Source of the DNA: Sipunculus nudus
Lineage: Eukaryota > Annelida > Sipuncula > Golfingiida > Sipunculidae
Assembly (NCBI GenBank): GCA_026874595.1
Contig: CM049322.1
Span: forward strand, 31,313,340-31,377,339
DNA length: 64,000 nucleotides
Direction of reading: 5' to 3'
The position numbers and the translations under genes were made by a program. The notes beneath the pieces are model-generated. The model was not told where the DNA came from. It did not search any database and worked only from the letters and a program-made list of their open reading frames with translations. This document shows, piece by piece, positions 23,300 through 34,553 of the stretch (position 1 is its first letter; each line of letters begins with the position of its first letter).

Positions 23300-25740
23300 G
23301 AGAAACGAATTTATTTTTGGCTATAATATGCTTGTGGTCATTTGTGAAGATTTGTATCGAGTTTATATGTTTTATCCTGTTGTAAGTGTTGACGGATTGT
23401 TCTATTTTGTAATCCTTAACAGTCGGTTTATTTGTGCGGGTCTTAGTTCTAATGTTTTAGTGAACCTACTTATCCTTAAGGCTGCTCTTAGGGCTTTGTT
23501 TTGTAGAACTTCTAATTATATGTGTGTCATAGCTGCACCTAAGAAAGAAATGCCTATAGGGCGGATCCATTGTTTATATAGGTGTGTAGCTGTCTCTAGT
23601 TTAAGTCCGTCCTTCTTTTAGCACACAGCCTTTAGAGCAATATTCCTACTCCACATTCGTTGACTGGTATGTTCTATGTGAGGAAGTGGCTTTTTGTAAA
23701 AAAACTACACCTAAGAATTTGGCAGCATCAGACTCTTTTAAATTTTCACCTAACAGTTTTAAGGGGTCAAAATATTTTGATTAAATGGCCTTAATTAACA
23801 AACAGTTTGCTTTGGTTGGATTTTTCTTTTGTTTCTCCAGGTGTTGTACCAGTTGCTTATAGGTCGAGCTGCGCTTGGACTGCGTGACGTGAATAGCAAA
23901 GGTTGGAAGAAGTAGCCCAGATGGCTATGTCGTCAGCGTACTGTGAAACGCTGCCCATTTGTTCTTTGGTCATTAACATAAACGATATAGAGTGAAGGGC
24001 TCAGCACTGAGCACTGGGGAGTTCCAGCACCTAGCGTAATCTCTTCAGCTTTTGTACATTTAAGATTTAGGGATCTATCTTTCAGGAATGAGAAGATTAA
24101 TCACACTAGTTTATATGGCAGCTGGGATTACGTAATTTTAATGCGGAGACCGTCAGACCATACTGCTTCAAAGGCTTTTTTTATGTCGAGAAATGTGGCT
24201 AAGGTGTGCCGATTTTGCTTTCTACCATTCATGATGGCTTGACTTAGACGGAATATATGATAATATGTTGATCTCCGGGACCGAAAACCTGCCTGGTCGT
24301 CATTGGAAAATTTGCCACCCAGCTCTTTGGTCTAGTCTCCAAGGAAGTAGTGATTCGGTTTTTAATGCTTTTTTTCAAATAGCTTGAAATTGATCTATGT
24401 CGGTTTGTTATTTGTCTTACTAGGTTTTGGGATCATTTTTACTAATGCTTCTTTTCCCTTTCAATCGGAAAATGTCCCCATGAAATGCACAGCGTATATA
24501 GGTTTGCAGTTCTCTCTAGACTGGGGTCTGAGATTTTCATTAGTATCTTATAAGTAAATTTGGATTTAGCAGGGGCCCGCTTTACCTTTAGAATTCCCAC
24601 TGGTCTTACCGCTGCGTTGTTGTCAATGTCTTCCGTTTTCTAGAGGTTTAAATAGTGTTTTATTTTCAAGATTTGTTTGTTTAGCTGTGTTCATCCTTAA
24701 AGTCAGGGTTTGTCAGGGTTTTGTGTTTTTAAAGTATGCATAAATAATGTGCACGGCATTTTGCTGTAGCAGGGACTTTACCGTCAGGGCGTATTAGGGG
24801 ATTATGGCCTGTCCTGTATTTGGGTTTAATTTAGAGTTAGAGAAACGTTTAAATTGTTTCTAAAATTCCCCCGAGTTTATTTAAAAAATCTAAACTGTTA
24901 ATATATTCTGACCATTGAGATCGTTTTTGCGCCAAGGTAGCTAGCTCTACTAACCTATTTACTCTATTTAGCTTTGGCTTCCGTGGTGCGTGTGCGTTGT
25001 TGGTAGGGCCTGACTCGTGGCCTTAAGGCCGCCATCTCTTTTATTTCTGGGGTGAGGTTTCACCAGTTTCTATTTTGAACTTCTCTCTCTGGACCGCATT
25101 GATAGCCTGAGTGATACTACGTTTCGTCTGTTGCGATACAATCTAACTGTAAATGTTTGATCAGGTCAATTTTAGAAGGATCAAACATACCATTTATGAG
25201 GATTTCCTTGCGAGGATTTCCTGAAAATGACCCAAATCAGTTTTAGCGAGTTCCGAAATAAATTGTTCTTGGAAATCTGAGGTTTCCATCCAATGTCTAC
25301 ATGAATCAAGAGATCGTCCGATCCGATACACTCCCGTATAAAGAACTTGGAGAAGACAGCGACGTTTGGAGTGGCAAGAGCGAGATCTAAACTGATCCCA
25401 GCGCCGTTAGTCGTACTGTTGAATATTGGCCTATCACCTAGGATTAGATAATTATTACTTTTTTATCTTATTTTTCTGACAACCTATTTTTTGCAATTTT
25501 GATGTTGGAACTTATAATAAACTATTAAATCTAGGTTTGGAGCTTCCCCATCTGCTTCGTTTATCTAAACCGGGGGGGGGGGGGGGGTCGGCTTTAAAAT
25601 TACCGATCCACTTATTGTTAATCAAATTTTCAAACAGCGATAACCACACCCCTTCTTGAACGTTCTCTCTATCTGAGCAAACCAGGTCATATTTGCCTAG
25701 CGTGAAATGTTTATCTGCCATTAGTTACAGATATTTATGC
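23300..25740 (-). pseudogene. LINE ORF2 remnant: endonuclease and reverse transcriptase
   Basis: Read on the - strand across frames, the reverse transcriptase part shows FLDIKKAFEAVWSDGLRIKI (about 24200-24140), then SFLKDRSLNLKC, and GAGTPQ-SVLSPSLYIVYVND, the finger and palm motifs of non-LTR enzymes. The Y-A-D-D box region near 23930 is damaged. The upstream endonuclease part contains GKYDLVCSDRENVQEGV (25700-25640). Frames are broken throughout, and a poly-G run of about 17 (25571-25588) sits inside. Such enzymes nick the target and copy their own RNA; this copy cannot. Confidence 0.75.
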
Positions 25741-25861
25741 AATGTCTTTATTATTTTTATCTTGGTATATTAAATTCTAGTTTACGCGCGTTTAAGCGGT
25801 TGGTCTTGAAATGTGCAATATTAATACTATTTACAGCGTGTTTTGATGGTTCCTGGTTAGA

Positions 25862-28063
25862 TTAAGGCCACTGGTCATCACTAGCCAGTGCTTCCAACCT
25901 GTCAATGTCCGTTCTAATGGCTGCGTGGTCGACCTTTTGGCAGAAATACCTCCAAATCAATTCATGAGCTGTCTCGCATAGCTGATAGTTGAACATCGGG
26001 GTTGAAGTTGTATACCCGATCGGTGATGAATAACACGGAATTTCAGTCAAGATGTGCCTTTGTCGGAGTGGCCGGTGGTTTTGGCAGTGCCCAGGCGTTC
26101 GTCTGTGTGGGTGGTGCTGGCCGCAAAAGCACCTGCATTGTCATATAAGCTATGCTGGTGCTGGTCTAGCGCTCTTGTCTAAACTTACTACAGTAGAGCG
26201 CCGTTTTTCCGAAAGCGTCGGGGGACAAGCTTTTCTTTCGGGAAAACGAATTTTCGGAAATTCGGTCGGGGGTCTTGGGCCAATTTCGTACGACAGTTAA
26301 TGATTAACGTAACGCTACATTCCTGAGAAAACACCGTGTGTCCTTTCAACCCACGTGATTTTGAACCAAAACTTATAAAAAATATCGGATGTATTGCAGA
26401 GTTTGATAGGTAAAAGCCATTGTAACTTTTTTTTATACTTATGTGTCATTTTTTCAAACAAATTCACGGGGGGACGGGTCAAATTACATCGCCATTATTG
26501 TAGCTCGGTTAGTTTCTTTAACAGCCCGCAGGCAGCGTCAGTGCGGCACACACATGACGCAGTCCGTTTTCTTTTCTTTGACTCCATCTCTATGGCATAA
26601 GTGACAGCAAGACGAACGTGTTCGTCTGTGTTCCTCTTGATAGTAAATAAGCTGAATAACGGCAATTTAAAGTAAGTGACACAGTTGCTCTCTCGGAATG
26701 AAATATATGGCCAGGCGCTCTTGCTATGGCCTCGTATCTAAACCTACTAGAGCACAAGTGATTTGCGAATGATACCTCACCAATACCAATACTTGCGAGT
26801 AAACTGCTAAGTTGTTTGGTGTTTTATCCCAGCCCAAGCCGACCAACTATGCCTGCTTGAGTACAAACGAGATATGGTTGATAATACACAAGTGCTCTTT
26901 GATAAACTGCTCAGCCGCTTACTAGGGGTATACGGAGCGCGACTAGCCGTAGTTATCACACCTTTGCCCCGGCGACAGCATCGGCCCAGAACTAATTAAT
27001 TAGGGTCTTCACTCGGTTTGACAACCTGACTGTAGGCCTTTGTGACTCGTAATTACAAAAATTAATTTGTGGTGTTTACATGCTTGAAAAATATTTCGGA
27101 AATACGAATAAATTTTCGGTTCCCCATTTTTAAATTTCGGAAAAACGAATTTCCGGAAATTCGGCATTCGGAAATACGGCGCTCTACTGTTTTTTAAATG
27201 CGAAGCAACCGCGACTTGTGCACCTGAACAATACGCACATCCCGCGTGATCTTTGTTAATGGAATAGGCACCTATTCAATGCCCGGTCTCTCCACACCTA
27301 AAGCAGCGGACTGTGTTTTGACCCTGTCTGCTGTATGTCCAAAATGTTGACAATTAAAACATTGGTCAACAGTCTTAAGGTCTCTGTATGACTCTAACTT
27401 AACAATCCGTAGAACCAGTGTTTAAGAGGTCTTAAGCGCAAATACATAGTGCGCTTCGTTGTCAAGTTTGACAGTCTCCCCTGGTCAGTCTCCTCTTGGT
27501 CGTGATGGAGCCCGTGGCTTCCATGGCACCTAGGTGTCTTAGTTCGCTGACAATGTCCGAGTCAGTGAAGTTCATGAGAACTCTATATACTACCCCATAC
27601 ATGTGTGTTATGGTGGTCCGTTGTGGCCGCTCGCTAGTGGCAGCAAAGGTAGCACAGTTACATCCTGACAGCTTTTTCCACGTGGCGTCGTCTTTCAGTT
27701 TGCCAGCTTCCGTGCAGCGGATAAGCCACACTTTACCGCCCTAGATTTTGTCAGCTTGGTCCCAGCCTGGCGTGATCTGGTCTATCGTCTCTTTCAGTCT
27801 GGGTGATTTCAGGAGTAGTTCGTGATTGATCCCGACTATCCTGACGTAGGCGTATGTGTTTGCAGTGGGTTTTTTTGTCTTTCAGTGTCGCTGTGTTTGA
27901 TTTGGTGTGTTTTGGGCAAGTGTGTTGGTGCAGTTTCTTTGGGAAGGCGAAAATTGTTTGGGAGCAGGGACCATGGAGCATCGAAGCTCGTTAGCTTGGA
28001 ATGTGTTTTGTTTGACTTGTGTCCTTGGTCGTTTGTGTTTTGTTGCTTGCTGGAAATCGGCAA
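25862..28063 (-). pseudogene. LINE ORF1 remnant with CCHC zinc knuckles
   Basis: Pieces of a nucleic-acid-binding ORF1 can be read on the - strand. A segment at 27731-27462 contains WLIRCTEAGKLKDDATWKK and DIVSELRHLGAMEATG, similar in style to the RNA-binding region of Jockey/I ORF1 proteins. Two CCHC-type knuckles follow at about 27360-27240 (CFNCQHFGHTADR, then CFRCGETGH in another phase). The C-terminal piece at 26050-25862 ends with a TAA. The 26191-27189 element splits the gene between the knuckles and the C-terminus. The likely start is upstream of 27750, but the first part is too decayed to place. Confidence 0.7.
26191..27189. mobile_element. Non-autonomous TIR DNA transposon (MITE-like), nested in LINE
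   Basis: The two ends are inverted copies. The left reads CAGTAGAGCGCCGTTTTTCCGAA and the right, on the other strand, CAGTAGAGCGCCGTATTTCCGAA. Similar gaattttcggaaattcg text continues inward, so the terminal repeats are long and imperfect. The left flank is TA; the right flank reads TT, a TA target duplication with one change at best. The CAGT start with a TA target is typical of Tc1/mariner-pogo type elements. No transposase frame is present in the 999 bp. Confidence 0.85.
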
Positions 28064-28140
28064 GCATGCTGGTCAGTCGCGAATGTCTGTGTGTGGGTTA
28101 GTTTGTGTGTGTTTATTTGTCGGTTCTCTCCTGGCCAAAA

Positions 28141-28973
28141 ATGTGGAGCAATCAATCTGAAACTTACAGGGTTGATTGAAAAGAAAAGTCCTTGAAGCCT
28201 CTTTTTTTTGGTCAACATAGGTCAAAGGTCAAGGTCATGGTCATCCAAAAACTTTGCAATTTTTTTTTCATCATACATTTGTCGATCTTGGTCCTGTTTT
28301 CATAAACTTAGGCTTATTTTCTTTCGCTCTGCCTTCTGCATAACATGGTTTAGTCATCTTGGCTCAATTTAGTGTGGCTTAGTCAGTATGTCGGTCTGTC
28401 TGTCAGTTGTTCTCAGTTTAGCCTTCTTGCTGGGTCTTGTGGCTTACATATAGCATTATACAGGCCACAGTTTTGCAGGAATCTATTTTAAACTAATACA
28501 TCTTATGTCTTGCACTAACATCTCGAAAGAGACTTTCATTTCCGCAACTGGGGATACTGCACTTGAAACACTATAATATATCTTTTTTGGCCATATCTCC
28601 GAAACTATAAACCTGAATTGCATAAACTATAGCTAATTTTCTTTTTCTGAGTCTTCTCCATAATTTGGTCAGGTCATCTAGTCTCAGCTTTGTGTCACTT
28701 TGCAAGTATGTCTGTCACTTCAAAACAGTTACAAATTTTATTTTCCTCATAACTTTGTCAATAATGGTTCTATCATCACAAACGTTGGCTCATATTTTTA
28801 CCTATGTCTTCTGCATAACTTAGTTAAGTCACTTTGTCAATAAGTCTGTCTGGTTTTCAGTTGTCCTCAATTTTGCCTTCTTGCTAGTTCTTGCCTCTGT
28901 AATATAGCATTCCATAGGCCACAGTTGTTACTTTCACCTATCGTCTATCGAAATGATTTCTTGAAGCTGTATG
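28141..28973. repeat. Diverged internal repeats, intronic
   Basis: Related blocks recur near 28240-28480 and 28700-28925. Examples are a cataNtttgtcNat-ttggt-ct stretch, cttctgcataacNtNgttNagtca, and tcagttgtNctcaNttttgccttcttgct. A third weaker copy lies around 28560-28690. There is no coding potential. Confidence 0.6.
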
Positions 28974-29601
28974 TGTCACGGGGTCACCCTGGCCCGTGGC
29001 CAGGTTCGTTTGAAATATTAAGGAAGGGTGCCCAAGAATAGCCAAGCACTCTCACACACACCCATGAACAAACAACTAAGACAGCAGGTATACAACAAAC
29101 TTTTTGTATTGACTATATATACAGTGAATTTCAATAAGTTGACTTGGCTGGTAGCTGACGCCGATTTAAAGTTGACACAGGAACTGCTACAGGTACCAGA
29201 GGGACCTTCCCAAAAGTGCGATATCTGAAGACAAATAAAACCCTTATTTGATCTTTACGGTTCGCAACAAAATCTTCCCAAGAGAAATGTGTCACAAGAA
29301 GGGAGTTTTTAGACAGAAAAGCTAGAAGGACATATAGGATTTAAATTAAGACCGGATTTCAACAGGGCACGGCACAAGTTAATAGAGTAAAAATGATAGT
29401 AATGAAAATATATAACCAGTTATGTTCTTATGAGGCTGCAATACAGTGTCTTTACAATGCAATAAGGAAAATTGTAACAGGCTCACCAACATTGCGTCAG
29501 AGTTTTAGGAACGTCTGTTGTCACAGGTTGGTAGTGGTGGCGTTGGGTTTTCATGGAAACCATCCCTCACAGGTTTACTTCCGGTGCCTGGTTTCCCAAC
29601 A
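28974..29601 (-). repeat. LTR (3' LTR of the antisense element)
   Basis: A 628-bp direct repeat of 34575-35202. In element orientation it starts TGTTGGGAAACC and ends CCCCGTGACA, the expected TG...CA. About nine mismatches separate the two LTRs. A 66-codon open frame on the + strand is present in both copies and is not considered a gene. Confidence 0.95.
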
Positions 29602-30729
29602 TTTTTGCTGCTTATATTCTTGAAGCACCATCGCCCAACGCATTACACGTTTATTTAAACATTTGGATTGGTTGATATAGATTAAGGGCCTGTGATCTGT
29701 TTGAATGATGAAGGCCCGTCCGAATAGGTACAAGTCATATTTCCGGACTGCCCATACTACAGCAAGGCATTCCTTCTCTATAGCGGAATAGTTCTGTTCG
29801 GACTTTGACAGTTTGCGGCTCGCATATACCACTGGATGTAGAACACCATCACAGTCCTGTAGCAGAATAGCTCCCAGTCCTCGATCTGAGGTATCTGTTT
29901 GGAGCACGAATGTTTTAGAGAAGTTGGGCAGTTTTAAAATGGGAGGGTTTGCTAGTTTTGACCTCAGAGCTTGAAAAGCTCGCTCCTGCGGTTCTTCCCA
30001 TTTAACCTTATTAGGTTGCCCTTTTCTGGTGAGGTCAGTTAAGGGTAAAGCAACCTCTGAGTAGTTTGGGATGTAGCATCTGTAGAAACCTGTTAGGCCA
30101 AGGAAACTACGGACTTGTTTCTTTGTCACAGGACGCTCAGTATCCTGAACTTTCTTGACAAGAGCTGGGTTTGTAGCCAGATGGCCATTACCCACCTGAT
30201 GACCAAGAAATTCCAAACTTGGATAACCAATGAAACATTTTGATGGTCGTGCATACAGATTAGCTTCATGCAAGATTTCAAGCACACGAGTGAGCGATAA
30301 AACATGCTCGTTCCAGGTTTCATTGTGCACTAAAATGTCATCAATGTATGATACAACGTTATTCACGCCATCAAAGAGTTTACGCATCATACGTGTTAAT
30401 AGCGCAGGAGCTACCACAATTCCGAATGGGAGGAAACGAAATTGCCATTGACCATCTGGGGTCACAAAAGAGGTATATTTTCGAGCCCTGGCAGCCATTG
30501 GAACCTGCCAGTACCCTTTTGCGAGATCGATTTTCGTGAAAAAACGACTGTGTGACAATTCCGTGAACAAGTGTTCAGGGTTTGGCAATGGTTCAGGATC
30601 AAATACTAGAACACGATTTAATTTTCTGAATTCCACGCAAAACCGCACATTGTTATCTTTTTTTCTGACCATGACGACTGGTGAGGCATATTCGGATTCA
30701 GATCGCTCAATAATGCCAAGAGACAGCAT
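29575..30729 (-). CDS. Retrotransposon reverse transcriptase and RNase H
   Basis: An intact frame of 384 codons, beginning with an ATG, follows damaged upstream sequence. Reverse transcriptase motifs are SPVVMVRKKDNNVRFCVEFRKLN in pieces, FTKIDLAKGYWQVP, PFGIVVAPALL and the catalytic YIDDILVH (about residues 118-125). RNase H follows, with LQTDTSDRGLGAIL, IEKECLAVVWAV and QTDHRPL. The usual end of RNase H after LQEYK is absent: the frame runs into the LTR at 29601 and stops at 29575. The domain copies the RNA of the element and removes the template strand. True translation should start further upstream, but a 33-bp duplication and a frameshift lie there. Confidence 0.85.
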   Translation of the reverse strand: MLSLGIIERSESEYASPVVMVRKKDNNVRFCVEFRKLNRVLVFDPEPLPNPEHLFTELSHSRFFTKIDLAKGYWQVPMAARARKYTSFVTPDGQWQFRFLPFGIVVAPALLTRMMRKLFDGVNNVVSYIDDILVHNETWNEHVLSLTRVLEILHEANLYARPSKCFIGYPSLEFLGHQVGNGHLATNPALVKKVQDTERPVTKKQVRSFLGLTGFYRCYIPNYSEVALPLTDLTRKGQPNKVKWEEPQERAFQALRSKLANPPILKLPNFSKTFVLQTDTSDRGLGAILLQDCDGVLHPVVYASRKLSKSEQNYSAIEKECLAVVWAVRKYDLYLFGRAFIIQTDHRPLIYINQSKCLNKRVMRWAMVLQEYKQQKCWETRHRK

Positions 30730-30732
30730 ATC

Positions 30733-31130
30733 TCTTATCTATTTTCTCATTGTTTCCTTCTTATCTCTTATCTCTTTTCTCATTGTCCTTGCGGAACTGG
30801 ATATGGTCTAGATCGGATTGGATCAGATGTGGTCAAATGTATGTCACATTCTATTACATTTGTCTGTTTCGGTACGTCTGTGAAAGTGTCCTTAAACCTA
30901 TCAAGAATTTGGCACACATCAGATTTCTGAGCAGTGGTCAATTCAGAACTTACATGTACATATGCTTTTGTTTCTTTCCTAACCACAGTAGGCATAGGAA
31001 CAACATCTGTCAGATCAGTGTCAAACTCGGCCTCATCTGATTTACCTTCAAGTTCATCGTGTGAAACATCAGTCGCACAAAGTTGCTCAACTACATTATC
31101 AGACATAGGGGCATCAAACAAGAATGTATC
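30733..31130 (-). pseudogene. Retrotransposon linker between integrase and reverse transcriptase
   Basis: A frame at 31121-30780 overlaps the integrase end in another phase. It carries ILDRFKDTFTDVP and an IRSRPYPVP segment, the usual lead-in to Ty3-type reverse transcriptase. A one-base shift near 31130 separates it from integrase. Its end is damaged by a 33-bp tandem duplication (30729-30753 against 30762-30786), a frameshift near 30790 and a TAG near 30741. Domain order and motifs show that it belongs to the polyprotein. Confidence 0.75.
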
Positions 31131-32685
31131 GTTTGAGCATATTTATATGGTAGGATTTCAATTTACCATTGACCTTGACTTGGTAGTCATTATCATTGAA
31201 ACGTGACATGACAGGGTATGGACCTTTCCATTGAAGGAGTAGTTTATTATGATCAGTGGGGAGAAGTATTAAGACTTCATCTCCAGGCTCAAGGGATCTA
31301 GGTTTCTTTCCCAGGTCATAGTACCTTTTGTACCTACCTGCTGCTTTTTCCAGGTTTTGATGTGCTAACTCACATGTGTCCTTGAGCTTTTCCTTGAGAT
31401 CAATGACATATTGATAAGTAGATTTTACCTCTGCATCAGTAGTTTCATTTGTCATCAATTCTCTCAATACTTTCATGGGACCACGAACAGATCTACCATA
31501 AAGTAACTCAAAGGGAGAGAACTGGGTACTTTCTTGGGGTGCTTCTCTATAAGCAAAGAGCACAGCATTGAGGTATCTGTCCCAGTCCCTAGGACGTTCA
31601 ACACAGAGTCGCGTTTGCATGAGTTTTAATGTGGAATGGAAAGACTCAATGAGCCCATTACACATAGGATGATAAGGGGTAGTACACAATTGTCTAATAG
31701 ACAACAAACGACTCACCTCTTGCATGACGGCTGACGTAAACTGTGCGCCCATATCACTCAATACTTCAGACGGGATTCCTACTCTGGAATAAATGTCTAC
31801 AAGTGCCTCGGCTATGGTTTCAGTATCAATGTTAGGCAACGCTACAGCCTCTGGGTATCTAGTAGCATAGTCAATGAGGGTAAGCAGGTATCTGTTACCC
31901 TTGTCTGATACAGGTTTTATTTTGCCATTCGGGAGAGTCCGCTGACATATGTCACAAGATTTGCAATAGGTACTTACATCATTGTGCATGTTTGGCCAGA
32001 AAAATTGAGATGAGACTTTCTCAAAGGTACGTGCAATCCCTAGATGAGCTGACATTAATCCATCATGAGCCATTTTTACAATATTGGCCCTATATTTTGT
32101 TGGCACAATAACCTGTGACCGTGGCTTGTCAGTTGCTAACCTGCCCGAGGTGACCCTGACAAGGTAATTGTTTTTCACATGGAACTGATACCTACCTTCC
32201 TGTGGCAGCTTGGCTTTCTGCCATAAGTGAGCTAAGCTGTCATCATCATTTTGTGCAGCAAAGAAATCAGAAGGAATTACATCTGACATTGGACTTGTCA
32301 CTTTAAGGGCCACAACAGGTTTTTCCTTTTTAGCTTTTGCTGCTCTAGTCTCTACAGCGTGGCAGTCTACATGATCACTGTTATGCAGTACAGTCTTACC
32401 TTTGCCAAGAATCGGTGCTCTCCATGTCAGATCGGGATCATTGACATCTCTAGCCCCAGGTATGTTTCCTATGATGACATCATACACTGGCTTTGCTATA
32501 CAGAGTGCCTCTACTTCTCCACAATAATATGGTGAAGATACATTCACGTGAGCTAAGGGGAATTCACGGACGGTGCCATCAATCAAGACACATGTTTGTT
32601 TATTACCAGTGAATTGCTCTGGTTGAACTAATTCTAGTCTTACAACAGCAGTGCTGCACCCAGAATCACGAAGAACAGTAACCTG
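31114..32685 (-). CDS. Retrotransposon protease and integrase
   Basis: An open frame from just after the Gag stop (32686-32688) to 31114. The protease active site is VLRDSGCSTAVV (DSG at about 32659-32667), followed later by VYDVIIGNIPG, the second conserved protease stretch. Integrase follows. An H2C2 zinc-binding region (HLGIARTFEKV then CKSCDICQR) leads into a core with Asp in LIDYATRYPEA, Asp in VLSDMGAQFTS and Glu in GLIESFHSTLK, which completes the D,D(35)E triad. A WKGPYPVM (GPY/F) module lies near the C-terminus. The product inserts element DNA into the genome. The frame is in the same phase as Gag, with only one TAA between them. Integrase precedes reverse transcriptase, as in Gmr1-like elements. 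Confidence 0.9.
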   Translation of the reverse strand, partial: QVTVLRDSGCSTAVVRLELVQPEQFTGNKQTCVLIDGTVREFPLAHVNVSSPYYCGEVEALCIAKPVYDVIIGNIPGARDVNDPDLTWRAPILGKGKTVLHNSDHVDCHAVETRAAKAKKEKPVVALKVTSPMSDVIPSDFFAAQNDDDSLAHLWQKAKLPQEGRYQFHVKNNYLVRVTSGRLATDKPRSQVIVPTKYRANIVKMAHDGLMSAHLGIARTFEKVSSQFFWPNMHNDVSTYCKSCDICQRTLPNGKIKPVSDKGNRYLLTLIDYATRYPEAVALPNIDTETIAEALVDIYSRVGIPSEVLSDMGAQFTSAVMQEVSRLLSIRQLCTTPYHPMCNGLIESFHSTLKLMQTRLCVERPRDWDRYLNAVLFAYREAPQESTQFSPFELLYGRSVRGPMKVLRELMTNETTDAEVKSTYQYVIDLKEKLKDTCELAHQNLEKAAGRYKRYYDLGKKPRSLEPGDEVLILLPTDHNKLLLQWKGPYPVMSRFNDNDYQVKVNGKLKSYHINMLKRYILV

Positions 32686-34039
32686 TTAACTGTCCAAGTA
32701 GCCATCGCTGGTTGGCATCTTACATGCGTGACCTTGAGAAACTTTGTCTATACCTTCTTGACATGATAAGCTAAGAACATCAAGTTTATGTCCACACTGG
32801 AGAGTTACACGACCCTCATTTGTGCAGCAGTCTTCTAATTTGAAAGCTAAACAAGCTGCTCCTGTGTTATCAGATTTAGAGTCATTACTCTTACCTGGTA
32901 TCACATCTTCCATGGCCTTCAAAACTGCTTTTGCTACTCTATCAGCTATTGCTTCATGTTGATGTTTGTTACCTTGTGAATTGTCTACATCTAATGCCTG
33001 CGCAAGAGACCTCTGTTTCTGGGCAGAGAAACCTTTTCTTTCTGGACAATCACGAGCAAAGTGCCCGGGACGTTTACAGAAGTGACAAGTGAGCCTAGAG
33101 ACATCTTTAATGGAAACTGGAGACTTACCTGATGCAGGGGGACTGCGGAAGTCTTCTGCCTTAGGCTGGTGCCTTTCAAGTGGCTTTTGTTTCTGTCCAT
33201 GCCTATCTTTCCTTGCCCATAAACTGTTAGTGTAATACCCATGAGCCTCATTAAAACGCTCAGCCGATTCTGTAACAGTGTCTAAACTAGTACATTTTCT
33301 TTCTCTGAGAAATACTGATAATTCCTTGCAACAGCAGTTCATAAACTGTTCCCTAAGAATTAAATCTCTTAATTGATCATATGTCAGATGGATGCCTGCC
33401 ATTTTCACCCAGTTATCAAATAATCCGCATAAACATGATGTGAATTGACCTGGATCCTCATTCCTTTCCTGTCTACTTGTTCGGAATTTTGTCTTATAGC
33501 CCTCCTCTGTCAAACGAAAACGACGCAATAACGCTGTTTTCAGTTTATCATAGTCCATCGCATCAGAAAGGGGCATCTGCGTGTAAACTTCTAACGACTT
33601 GCCCTTTAACAAGGCACTAAGTCTCATGGCCCATTCAGATGGGTCCCATTTCTGCCCTTTCGCAAAACGCTCGAATCGTTCGATCTAAGAGTCTAAACGA
33701 TCACGTTTCTCATCAAATGGCGGAATTTTTGGAGGGATGAAGTTGATAATTGGTGATCTTTCCGATTGTTCACCATTCTCGCGTGATTTGTCAGCTATTT
33801 GTTTTTTTAATTGTTTTTAATTGTAACATTTTCTCATCATGTTTACGCTCAGCTTCCTTTTCCTGACGTATCGTGTCTTGACGCGCCTCTTCGCGTTTAA
33901 TTAACCGTTCTTCGCGTTCAGCGTCATTTCTTACTTTTTTCTCTAGGCGCACACGTTCAGTTTCTACAAACTGTTGCAACTCAGAGCCTGAATACCCAAG
34001 CTCTTTACCCAAGGCAACTAGCTCTTTTAAGTGTTCCAT
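32686..34039 (-). pseudogene. Retrotransposon Gag with zinc knuckle
   Basis: Gag probably starts at an ATG at 34039 (MEHLKELVALGKELGY). A highly charged Glu/Arg/Lys coiled-coil follows, which ends in a frameshift near 33800-33820, where ttttaattg is locally repeated. The second phase has a TAG at 33685-33687. It then continues as a 313-codon open frame (33627-32686) with a capsid-like part (LLKGKSLEVYTQMPL, LLRRFRLTEEGYKTKF) and one CCHC knuckle, CHFCKRPGHFARDC. The knuckle binds element RNA. The stop at 32686 is TAA, and the same phase continues into protease. With two breaks, this Gag cannot be made at full length. Confidence 0.85.
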
Positions 34040-34553
34040 TTCTAATTTATGAAACACGAACACGAACAGCGGTGTGGTGCAATCTCCGGTTGCACCCAGA
34101 AGACAAAACACAAACGGCTGTTTATCGCCGTTACAGTATCTACCTACACGTAGATACACCACCAAGTTTATGGTACCAAACTGAGCTTCAATGCTCCTTC
34201 CCCATAGGGAAACCCTAACTGAACACAAAAAAACAAAGTAAGGCCAATCGCCTTAGCGTATTCGACCATTACCCCAGCCGTAGCTGTTAAAACAATACAG
34301 GCCGTAGCCAACCCTAGGAGTCAACAGGTACATAGACCGAAATCACCGCAGTATCTTTATCCGTAGACTAAAGACTACCTGCGCAGTCATGCATGGCCAC
34401 AAAACAACCAGCAAACATGAAAAAGACTTTGACACTACATACACCTGAGGATTTCTCTCTCACTAGGGAGAAATATATAAAGTTCAGAGGAATGCCAATT
34501 TTCAAGCCTTATGTTTGTTCGAGGAGTGCGGAAAAGTACCCGACAGTTCGTAG

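Larger units (their letters stand above)
23000..28140 (-). mobile_element. Degenerate Jockey/I-type LINE, antisense to host gene
   Basis: On the - strand the order is ORF1 with zinc knuckles, an endonuclease remnant, then reverse transcriptase. That is the layout of a two-ORF, apurinic-endonuclease-type non-LTR retrotransposon. It is full of stops and frameshifts, so the copy is old. It lies in the 15.3-kb intron of the Ig receptor in the opposite direction. A 999-bp inverted-repeat element has inserted into ORF1. The exact ends, a poly(A) tail and target duplications were not visible. The clade is given loosely because only scattered motifs can be read. Confidence 0.8.

Noticed and set aside
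25512-25721. Small Pro-rich gene on the - strand
   Set aside because: It is the decayed endonuclease part of the LINE; the Pro run comes from a poly-G tract.
28974-29230. 66-codon frame in both LTRs (29028 and 34629)
   Set aside because: On the strand opposite to the element; present only because the LTRs are duplicated.
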